This document shows, in pieces, positions 8,601 through 13,822 of a stretch of DNA of 13,822 bases. The notes beneath the pieces were generated by a model. The model was given only the letters and a program-made list of their open reading frames with translations. It ran no database searches and was not told the origin of the DNA. The stretch is from positions 1 to 13,822 of the forward strand of contig JABIVN010000297.1 of NCBI GenBank assembly GCA_018667205.1, read 5' to 3'. Each line of letters starts with the position of its first letter. Position 1 is the first letter of the stretch. This stretch comes from Gammaproteobacteria bacterium. Lineage in GTDB: Bacteria > Pseudomonadota > Gammaproteobacteria > Pseudomonadales > Azotimanducaceae. A program made the position numbers and the translations under genes.

Positions 8601-9091
8601 TCTGCGGCAAGCTTAAGCAGGTGGTCCCGTTCCGCGTTGAGGTCCTGGTCGAATAGAATGCCCGACTCAAAGGTTTGCTCGCCAAGAACGCTTGCGCAAA
8701 AACCGTGGATGGTGAAAATGCTCGCTTCATCGACTAACTGGCTCGCGGCGGTCAGCAATTTCAGGTCTGTTGAAGCGTCATTGGAGGTCTCAAGTAAATG
8801 TCGGATGAATTTGTCATCCTCACCGTCACCGGTTCTAAAGGCGAGCCGAGCCTCTTCAATTCGTTTTGAAATCCTGAATTTAAGCTCAGCGGTGGCAGCG
8901 ATAGTAAAGGTCAGAATGAGGATTTCGTTGATTGCCAGTGGTCGTTGCCACGGCGAGTTGCGACCGAGTAATAGCCTTAGACACAGATTAGTGATCGTAT
9001 AGGTCTTACCGGTACCGGCGCTTGCTTCAATCAGCTGACCATGATCCAGTGGCACGGTCATCGGGTCGAAACTGACGTCTATGCTATTCAT
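5645..9091 (-). CDS. recB: Exodeoxyribonuclease V beta subunit, helicase-nuclease RecB
   Basis: RecB is the 3'-5' helicase and the only nuclease of RecBCD, and loads RecA after Chi. The 1148 residues (E. coli RecB 1180) hold a UvrD-like SF1A helicase: Walker A EASAGTGKT (22-30, K29), motif II IDEFQDTD (369-376), motif III GDPKQAIYSFRGAD (400-413), motif V TMHAAKGLEYD (723-733) and motif VI LLYVAMTRAK (790-799). A variable linker of about 830-915 leads to the C-terminal PD-(D/E)XK nuclease, with H935 in GVILHSLMED, D1039 in GLIDLLF, and D1052 and K1054 in ADYKSN. These match the metal-binding and catalytic residues of E. coli RecB. The motif HQYHLQYLIYTVAVHR (1077-1092) also fits. The start is ATG 9089-9091 with GAGGTG 7 nt upstream, overlapping recC by 8 bp. 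All catalytic residues are intact, so an active enzyme is expected. Confidence 0.98.
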   Translation of the reverse strand: MNSIDVSFDPMTVPLDHGQLIEASAGTGKTYTITNLCLRLLLGRNSPWQRPLAINEILILTFTIAATAELKFRISKRIEEARLAFRTGDGEDDKFIRHLLETSNDASTDLKLLTAASQLVDEASIFTIHGFCASVLGEQTFESGILFDQDLNAERDHLLKLAAEDCYRTLIMPMQEDIRQLALTLWPTPAILASKLSPFLFRGKLLVLPAQTPEDSNELVLKARQAMTLWGNDDLERILFNANLKKNLKPYRRLGQMTEFCLSPGIELDNELWKIYSTDTQTGAVKKGSVLPIHPALELITEVHLGINTVTTNLWHQVYASVSKLMQHHKETWNKMTLDDLLTSLAQAVNRPGASLPESMADRWPIAMIDEFQDTDNIQNSIFSRVYQDGNKGQSLLMIGDPKQAIYSFRGADVYTYINARRSSSRLHNLDVNWRSSPALIEATNILFQRDNIFGNDSDMPFVPVKPAPKNAGMKMMVGGVECLPYQLFVLEDPEQFTSVAELTEQAMNYAAEQTVALINDQRHSSLDGEPVNAGKIAFLVRKRADALAAQQALSSRGVQSVYLTLESVFLQDTAADLKLILEAILEPANDQAIKAALTTRLMQTTAIDIDGLNHDIQAQQAVLAEFHAYHDMWLEQGVSPMLNALMKRRHLAQKWLQRPNGERQITNLRHLIEILQKQSGSVKGMHQLIKWFSHEQRDAETGAAEDRQLRLESDENLVKIVTMHAAKGLEYDIVMIPMPAFVTRSKNNADPALFHIEQEGIYSAGVELGDDDHHRRLSVKEEQEEDMRLLYVAMTRAKYRCYLGVPKLRSFAGSAIGRLLDITTLKKDESLLHRVRGVLPQDLFEIVEADKIVNTKFTDSAPRRPLTTPPAKPIVDEHWRVHSYTGVAARLNVHEPVMVTGYADDDQNEEPPNIQNLLTRHSFPRGARVGVILHSLMEDLDFQTDDFSVLCDRALRRLGLEDEWLPVLEQWIQDIVTAPIGDFALNNVGLTDRLDEMEFHFPLATSTNLVQFLVEKGYLEGAANKALLLQGQMTGLIDLLFRHDGKYYIADYKSNFLGSSLTDYNGESVAHAMQSHQYHLQYLIYTVAVHRMLKQKLAGYQYETHMGGAYYLFLRGMNPQDSRGIFFTKPDLETVLRLDELLGGVSG
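5658..5663 (-). promoter_or_regulatory. Ribosome binding site of recD inside the end of recB
   Basis: A full consensus AGGAGG on the - strand, 5 nt before the recD GTG, lies within the last codons of recB. It fixes the recD start and is the strongest ribosome site in this operon. It may compensate for the GTG start and help keep RecD stoichiometric with RecB. Confidence 0.85.
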
Positions 9092-12000
9092 CGACTTGCA
9101 CCTCTAAAATGGGTTGCCAGACCGATACCGCGTCATTGATGAACCTGTCGTGAAATGCCTCAGGTAGTTGGAACAGCCTTGCCCAGTATCGGTCTTTGCC
9201 CTCAGCCCCGGGCTGATTCCTTTCCCAGCCTTGGCGAGCTTTCAGGATCGAGCTGTCTACCGATAAGCCGTCTCGCTGGCTTTTGGTAAAAGCTTTGCAA
9301 GCCTCCGGAGGCAACAGTAAGGGGCTGGCGACGCCTTCGTCGTACAGGTCTAGTAAATTGCACAGAATTGCTTCGGCCGTCGGCGGGTTAACTGGCGGTA
9401 GTCTGCTGACCTTCGCTTCATCTGTGTCGCCCCGGAAAATAAAAATCGTAGACGTGTTTGGCTTTGCAATGTTTGCCGCAAGATGCTGAACCCAGGTGTC
9501 TAGCAGTTGTCCCGCACCGAGTTTTCCCGCACGGTAGTTAACGATGTTGTCTCCGTAAAGGTTGTCTAGTTCAACGCTAAGCAGGCTCCCTGCGATCTCA
9601 ATGTTGGTCTTGATGAAAGCCCTTGGGGCTTTAAGGTAATCTGCTGCGCGCGCCTGAATGGCCTGGGCCCTTGTGAGCTCTCGTGTTAACTGTTGTTGGC
9701 CGATATTACCCGGGAGTATGCCGCCGGACAGTGATACTTGTCGTTTGAATTGCTCAAGGTCATGGCCGTTCATCAAGATACCCAAAGCGTCATCGGCCAG
9801 TTGGAACCGTTCCAGTGGATCCAGTTCGAATGACTCAGTATCTTTAAGTTCGACTTCATTGACATCAAGGTAGGCGCCCAGCCTTTGCTGCAAAAAGTAT
9901 TTTCCGGGGTGTCGCAGGAATTTGGAAAGTTGCGCAATACCGGTGCATGTCATCGATTCGTCCGGGGCTAGCGGGTTCTCCATAAAGGCCGGCGCGGGTT
10001 CTTTGGCAGACAGCGCCTCATGCCATAGGGTAGAGAACGACTGTAGACGACCGCCCTGATAGTATCTCCGGCTAAATGGCTGCAGGGCATGGCGGATGGA
10101 ATAGTCTTCACCGAATACTGCTTTCAGGTAATGCAGCCATTCGCCAACGACAACAGAGGGGGGAAGATCCTTGTTGTCCCTAATGCCTTTGCCAACGAAG
10201 CTGACATAAAAAACTTCACCTGCGGACAGCAACGCTTCAAGAAACAGGTATCGATCATCCAGTTTTTTTGACCGGTCGCCTTTCCTGGCGGGACAACTGG
10301 CAATCAGGTCAAAAGAGTGTGGCCTGACGTCACGAGGATATTCACCGTCATTCATCCCCATTAGAGCAACCATACGAAACGGTATGCTTCTCATGGGTAC
10401 GAGGGTCGCGAAGGTAATACCGCCGGAGATAAAACCGGCATTTGAGTCCTGGCTGGAAAGTGCCTGATTGATTGAGTAGGACATCATCTGGCGAGAAACC
10501 TTGTCCTCGTAGCGACCAGCGCTGGCATCAAGGCTAATTTCGTCGATGACTTGTAGCAATTGGTTAACTTCAAGGACCTCGTCGCCACGGGGGTCGTAAA
10601 ATGTTGAGATTAATCGTGTCACCAGTTTTTGCCATGCATCGACCCCTTTGGGCTCGCTAAGTTCTGTTCTTACGTCCCCCAGTAAGTCTACAAAATAACA
10701 AAGCTTGCCAAGAAGGCCGGTGTCCGCCGGGGTAATCTCGAAGGGCAGAATGCCATCCCAGCTGCCTTGGTCGGGTGACATGGCGAACCCCAGTAAAAGG
10801 CGGTTTATCCCGAACTTCCAGCTGTTCTGGTCTTCGGGAGGCAGGTTCCAATAGTCCTGCTTGTCCTTGCCGCTCAATTCCCACCGGATACCCGATTCAT
10901 TAACCCAGTAGGAAATCGTCTCGAGGTTTTCCTGAGTAAGATCAAAGTGCCTCATGATGGCGGGCACTTCCAGTAGGTCCAGGACGTCGGGACCCGACAA
11001 CCTGAGTTCAGGCAGGTTAAGTAGATTCATGAAACTACTGAGCAGCGTGCTGTTTTCAGCGGAACTTCGGTCAGCAATCCGGTACGCCAGGTTGTTGGAA
11101 AATACTGACTGAATAAACGGTGCGTATTCTGCAATATTCGGAACCATCACCAGGATATCGTTAAGTCTAAGTGTAGGAGACTGTTTTATGGCGTGTAGTA
11201 TCTGGTCGTGTAGCACCTCAACTTCACGAAGTCTGCTGTGACAGATATGGATCTGGATGGACGTGTCGTTGAACTGTCGCGGAGTTGGTTGGCATTCAGC
11301 GCCAAACTCACCGCCGAAGGTCAGGTTTAGGATGTCGTTTTTAACGACATCCAGCGACGTATTTTCTTGCCGATCAAGGAAAAGCTCTTCCGAGTGCACC
11401 TGGTTGGATTCCAGTAGCAGTTCAAGAAACTCCCGTCCCTGTTTGCCCAGTGATGACAGCAATGGATTGCCAACTTCCAGGTAGTCGTCGTCGACGAGTG
11501 GCTCTTGCGTTGCCAATAGGCTGCGGATTGAGCGCCGCGCTTTGTCTTTTTCGGAAACAATGTCCCCCCAATAATGGGCGCAGGGGTTTAAAAAATAGAT
11601 ATCGACCTCGGTCGATTTAGCCAGCGCTTCAAAGGTCTGCAATTGAAGCGGTGGTAAGGTAGACAGCCCAAAAATACTGATGCGTTCGCGCACTGCGTTG
11701 GGTTGATGGTTGTTTGACGGGTGAACCAGAGCTTGTAAAACCTGCTCGTGCAATGCCGCCCTGTGTAAGCCCCGGTTACCTGCCAAGTCGTCCTGGATGA
11801 TTCGCCATAAATCAGCCTGCCAGGCCTCGTGCCCGGTCAGTGCTCGGCGTTCCTTTTGCCATTGCAGAATCCAGTCTGGTCGGTACATGAGGTATTCGTC
11901 GAACAGCAGCGCCAATTCCGCGGCGAGTTGATGTAACCGAAGGTCTTTATCGCCTGCGCCGGTCAGGTAAGTATCAATGTCACTGGCAAGCCCGGGGTTT

Positions 12001-12302
12001 TTTTTTAGCAGGCGCATAATCCGCCAGGTCAGGCGATGTCGGTCATACGGGGAATCATTGACGAGTAGCGTTTCGGGGATCAGCGGCTGGTAGAGCTTCC
12101 ACAAAAAAGTGGCTGGCAAAATGCAGTCGACATTGCTGCTAATACCGTGATGATCCGAGAGCTGAAGCTTTAGCCATTGACCCAGGCCAAAACTTTGAAC
12201 AACCACGGTGAGTGGTTCAAAAGGGTCGTTGAATAATGTATTTCTCGCGCAGAACGCCCGGGCTAGTTCAGACATCTGGTTCGATTGGAACAGGTTCAGC
12301 AT
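9084..12302 (-). CDS. recC: Exodeoxyribonuclease V gamma subunit RecC
   Basis: RecC is the scaffold that splits the DNA strands and recognises Chi through a degenerate helicase domain. From the ATG at 12300-12302 it has 1072 residues. The N terminus MLNLFQSNQM, then DPFEP (26-30), VVVQSFGLGQWL (33-44), LFDEYLMYRPDW (133-144), LSTLPPLQLQTFEAL (213-227) and NPCAHYWGDI (239-248) match RecC closely. The block from GGITFATL to NDGEYPR (627-657) is the conserved RecC C-terminal half. The frame extends upstream to TTG at 12362. I prefer 12302 because the alignment to E. coli RecC starts exactly at MLxxxxSN and because this leaves 83 bp for control elements before the divergent CoA-transferase. There is no strong Shine-Dalgarno at either start. 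No ptrA-like protease gene lies between recC and recB, unlike E. coli. Two Chi-pocket positions differ from E. coli (see findings). Confidence 0.96.
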   Translation of the reverse strand: MLNLFQSNQMSELARAFCARNTLFNDPFEPLTVVVQSFGLGQWLKLQLSDHHGISSNVDCILPATFLWKLYQPLIPETLLVNDSPYDRHRLTWRIMRLLKKNPGLASDIDTYLTGAGDKDLRLHQLAAELALLFDEYLMYRPDWILQWQKERRALTGHEAWQADLWRIIQDDLAGNRGLHRAALHEQVLQALVHPSNNHQPNAVRERISIFGLSTLPPLQLQTFEALAKSTEVDIYFLNPCAHYWGDIVSEKDKARRSIRSLLATQEPLVDDDYLEVGNPLLSSLGKQGREFLELLLESNQVHSEELFLDRQENTSLDVVKNDILNLTFGGEFGAECQPTPRQFNDTSIQIHICHSRLREVEVLHDQILHAIKQSPTLRLNDILVMVPNIAEYAPFIQSVFSNNLAYRIADRSSAENSTLLSSFMNLLNLPELRLSGPDVLDLLEVPAIMRHFDLTQENLETISYWVNESGIRWELSGKDKQDYWNLPPEDQNSWKFGINRLLLGFAMSPDQGSWDGILPFEITPADTGLLGKLCYFVDLLGDVRTELSEPKGVDAWQKLVTRLISTFYDPRGDEVLEVNQLLQVIDEISLDASAGRYEDKVSRQMMSYSINQALSSQDSNAGFISGGITFATLVPMRSIPFRMVALMGMNDGEYPRDVRPHSFDLIASCPARKGDRSKKLDDRYLFLEALLSAGEVFYVSFVGKGIRDNKDLPPSVVVGEWLHYLKAVFGEDYSIRHALQPFSRRYYQGGRLQSFSTLWHEALSAKEPAPAFMENPLAPDESMTCTGIAQLSKFLRHPGKYFLQQRLGAYLDVNEVELKDTESFELDPLERFQLADDALGILMNGHDLEQFKRQVSLSGGILPGNIGQQQLTRELTRAQAIQARAADYLKAPRAFIKTNIEIAGSLLSVELDNLYGDNIVNYRAGKLGAGQLLDTWVQHLAANIAKPNTSTIFIFRGDTDEAKVSRLPPVNPPTAEAILCNLLDLYDEGVASPLLLPPEACKAFTKSQRDGLSVDSSILKARQGWERNQPGAEGKDRYWARLFQLPEAFHDRFINDAVSVWQPILEVQVDE
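9099..9104 (-). promoter_or_regulatory. Ribosome binding site of recB inside the end of recC
   Basis: GAGGTG on the - strand sits 7 nt before the recB ATG, within the last codons of recC. With the 8-bp gene overlap it supports this start and coupled translation of recC and recB. Confidence 0.7.
11998..12006 (-). other. A9 homopolymer tract in recC
   Basis: Nine consecutive A residues on the coding strand span codons 99-102 of recC (CTA AAA AAA AAC), directly followed by CCCCGGG. This is the longest single-base run I noticed in the window. Runs of nine or more A are known sites of polymerase slippage. The frame stays open across it, so the assembled length is the functional one. Confidence 0.9.
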
Positions 12303-12385
12303 ATCGACCAGTGTACGGATTCCGTCTTCGAATCCTATCCCCTGGCTTCTGATAGACTTCAATTTGTTCTGAAAGGATCTGCTAA

Positions 12386-13591
12386 ATGAGCGACGACCTG
12401 TTCGATGGATTAAAAGTGCTGGATGTTGGAAGTTGGATAGCGGGTCCTGTGGCAGGAACCATCCTTGCGGATTATGGGGCGGATGTTATTAAAGTCGAGA
12501 TGCCCGGGGTTGGAGATGCTTACCGAAATCTTTCGGAGACGGCGATCGTGCCGGATGCCGCCACTAATTATATGTGGGATATGGATGCCCGTAATAAGCG
12601 AAGCCTTTCGCTGAATCTGAAGACAAAAGAAGGCATCAAGATTCTTCACCGGTTAATAGAACAATGTGATGTTTACATCACGAATCAGCCGTTCCCGTTA
12701 CGGGACAGGTTGAGGCTCAATTACGAAGAAATTAAGGTCCTTAATCCGTCGATGGTCTATGCGTCTCTAAGTGCTTATGGTGAAGCGGGGCCCGATAAAG
12801 ACCGAGAGAGCTTTGACCTTGTGGCGTACTGGGCGCGGTCGGGGCTGGCTGATCTTGTTAGGGACAACAATGCGTTTCCTGCCCCGGCATTGCCCGGCAT
12901 GGGTGACCATCCGTCAGCAGTGACACTTTACGCGTCGATCGTCACAGCACTGCTCAAAAGGGAGCGAACAGGTGAGGGCTCTATGGTGCACACCTCATTA
13001 CTGGCTAATGGACTCTGGTCTGCCTCATGCATCGCTCAGGCCGCTTTTGTCGGTGGGGATTATTCGCAGTACCGCGAGCTTGCCAGCAAACGGCGCTTTC
13101 CCAGGACCATGCTAGGAACTGCTGACGAACGTCACTTCATCATGTCAATGGTGCGTACGCCGCAGGAAGTCGTCTCGTTGTTGGCTAGCCTGGGTTTATC
13201 CGTGTTGCTCCAGGATGAACGTTTTCAGACGCCAGAAACTCGGTTTACGCATAACGATCTTTTTTATGAGGCGTTGCAGGCCAGGATGCAGATGGAACCC
13301 GCAGTGTATTGGCAGCAGCAATTTGAGCATCACAAGGTGCCAGCCTATCTTGTTGGTCTGATAGAAGAGATGGTTGATGACCCTCAGGTTCTTGTCAATA
13401 AAATGGCCGTCGCGCCTAACGACGCCTCTATTGGCGGAAAAATTATTTCCCATCCTATTAATATTGACGGAATGCCGAAGCGTGGCCCGGAAAAAGCGCC
13501 ATCCTTGGGCGAGCACAATGCGGAAATATTGTCAGCGCTGGGGTTTAGCCCGGACCAATTAGCGCAATGGTACCGTGACGGGGTTATTTAG
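12386..13591 (+). CDS. Family III CoA-transferase (CaiB/BaiF/Frc family)
   Basis: A 401-residue family III CoA-transferase, which moves CoA between acyl-CoA and a free carboxylic acid through an aspartyl-CoA thioester; related members are racemases such as AMACR. Diagnostic pieces are the N-terminal LKVLDVGSWIAGPVAGTILADYGADVIKVE (residues 9-38, beginning L9), RNKRSLSLNLK (69-79), VYASLSAYGEAGP (124-136), FDLVAYWARSGL (143-154), GMGDHPS (171-177) and LLKRERTGEGSMV (189-201). D174 in the GD motif aligns with the nucleophilic Asp of formyl-CoA transferase by family position. The end of the protein fits the family length of about 380-430. ATG 12386 has an AAAGGA ribosome site (12372-12377) 8 nt upstream. 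It diverges from recC and is probably a separate unit. The substrate is not predictable: Frc, CaiB, BaiF or racemase-like roles all remain open. The last codons are part of a tandem repeat that continues past the stop. Confidence 0.93.
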   Translation: MSDDLFDGLKVLDVGSWIAGPVAGTILADYGADVIKVEMPGVGDAYRNLSETAIVPDAATNYMWDMDARNKRSLSLNLKTKEGIKILHRLIEQCDVYITNQPFPLRDRLRLNYEEIKVLNPSMVYASLSAYGEAGPDKDRESFDLVAYWARSGLADLVRDNNAFPAPALPGMGDHPSAVTLYASIVTALLKRERTGEGSMVHTSLLANGLWSASCIAQAAFVGGDYSQYRELASKRRFPRTMLGTADERHFIMSMVRTPQEVVSLLASLGLSVLLQDERFQTPETRFTHNDLFYEALQARMQMEPAVYWQQQFEHHKVPAYLVGLIEEMVDDPQVLVNKMAVAPNDASIGGKIISHPINIDGMPKRGPEKAPSLGEHNAEILSALGFSPDQLAQWYRDGVI

Positions 13592-13648
13592 GCCTGACGG
13601 GGTTGTTTAGGCCTTAAGTGGGTTGTTTAAGCCTGACGGGGTTGTTTA
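13572..13648 (+). repeat. Four 19-20-bp tandem repeats covering the CoA-transferase stop codon
   Basis: Units are 13572-13590, 13591-13609, 13610-13629 (one extra base) and 13630-13648. The second unit reads GGCCTGACGGGGTTGTTTA and the fourth differs from it only at its first base. The first unit is the coding 3' end (YRDGVI and part of the TAG), so the array looks like outward duplication of the gene end. A fifth, decayed unit may follow at 13649. AGGCCT at 13590-13595 and 13609-13614 can pair into a 6-bp stem. No T-tract makes this a clear terminator. Confidence 0.85.
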
Positions 13649-13822
13649 AGCATGGTGGGCGTTCAAGAGAGTAAGTCTGGAATCGTGCGAAACAGCCTAT
13701 AACAGGCATCGTCATGTGACTTTTGTGGCCGACTAGTGCCGTAACCTGCTGATCGGTAAGTTTGCGCCCCCAAAACAGGGCCTTGACCCGCAATTACAGA
13801 CCCCCTAGGCTCAAGGCTTAAC
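13649..13822. other. Non-coding right edge with a hairpin; possible edge-truncated frame
   Basis: No recognisable gene. GCCTTGA (13780-13786) and TCAAGGC (13811-13817) are exact 7-bp inverted repeats with a 24-nt loop, with no T-tract visible before the window ends. On the - strand a frame is open from the right edge (13821) to TGA 13663-13665, 52 sense codons, and could be the tail of a gene outside the window. Its translation, ending RLFRTIPDLLS, is not recognised, and an open frame of this length is expected by chance. Confidence 0.4.

Noticed and set aside
12303..12385. Sigma-70 promoters for recC and the CoA-transferase
   Set aside because: The best candidates (for example TTGAAG with TAGGAT at a 19-bp spacing on the - strand) are weak in both sequence and spacing. 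No confident call is possible.
13663..13821. C-terminal end of a - strand gene at the right edge
   Set aside because: The frame is open for 52 codons to the edge, but the translation is unrecognised and this length is common by chance. It is kept only as a note in the edge feature.
1..13822. A new defence or mobile island built around RecBCD
   Set aside because: RecBCD is a core gammaproteobacterial enzyme. The neighbours are ordinary metabolic genes, and no integrase, transposase, toxin-antitoxin pair or att-like duplication is visible.

Overview
The window looks like chromosomal DNA of a gammaproteobacterium. It carries a complete RecBCD-type recombination operon (recC-recB-recD), not AddAB, with mid-range base composition, tight gene packing and ordinary Shine-Dalgarno sites. 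The species cannot be named from the sequence. There is no RNA gene, CRISPR array, insertion sequence or phage gene, and no sign that the region is a defence or mobile island.

Layout. (1) 1-929, + strand: the C-terminal three quarters of a class I/II PLP aminotransferase, cut by the left edge. (2) 936-957: a hairpin with T-tracts on both sides, which can serve as terminator for the aminotransferase and for the convergent gene. (3) 944-2191, - strand: a major facilitator superfamily exporter interrupted by one in-frame TAA, so a pseudogene or a sequencing error. (4) 2192-2295: a divergent control region with an extended -10 promoter and a 10-bp direct repeat. (5) 2296-2685, + strand: a RidA/YjgF-family protein with Trp where the canonical substrate-binding Arg sits. 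(6) 2686-3058: an intergenic stretch with five 18-bp tandem repeats and a perfect hairpin. (7) 3059-3880, - strand: a PlsC-type acyltransferase. (8) 3931-12302, - strand: recC, recB and recD, overlapping by 8 bp at each junction, with good ribosome sites inside the preceding gene. (9) 12386-13591, + strand: a family III CoA-transferase. (10) 13572-13822: a 19-20-bp tandem repeat that begins inside the last codons of the CoA-transferase, then sequence with no convincing gene.

How the genes relate. RecB (3'-5' helicase plus nuclease), RecC (Chi-scanning scaffold) and RecD (5'-3' helicase) form one heterotrimer that processes double-strand breaks. The acyltransferase begins 50 bp after recD on the same strand with no visible terminator and may be co-transcribed. 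The aminotransferase, exporter, RidA-like protein and CoA-transferase look like separate metabolic genes.

The best leads are small-scale: the nonsense codon in the exporter, two short-period tandem arrays placed just after genes, the RidA Arg-to-Trp change, and two substitutions in the RecC positions that read Chi in E. coli. I did not find an undescribed multi-gene system.
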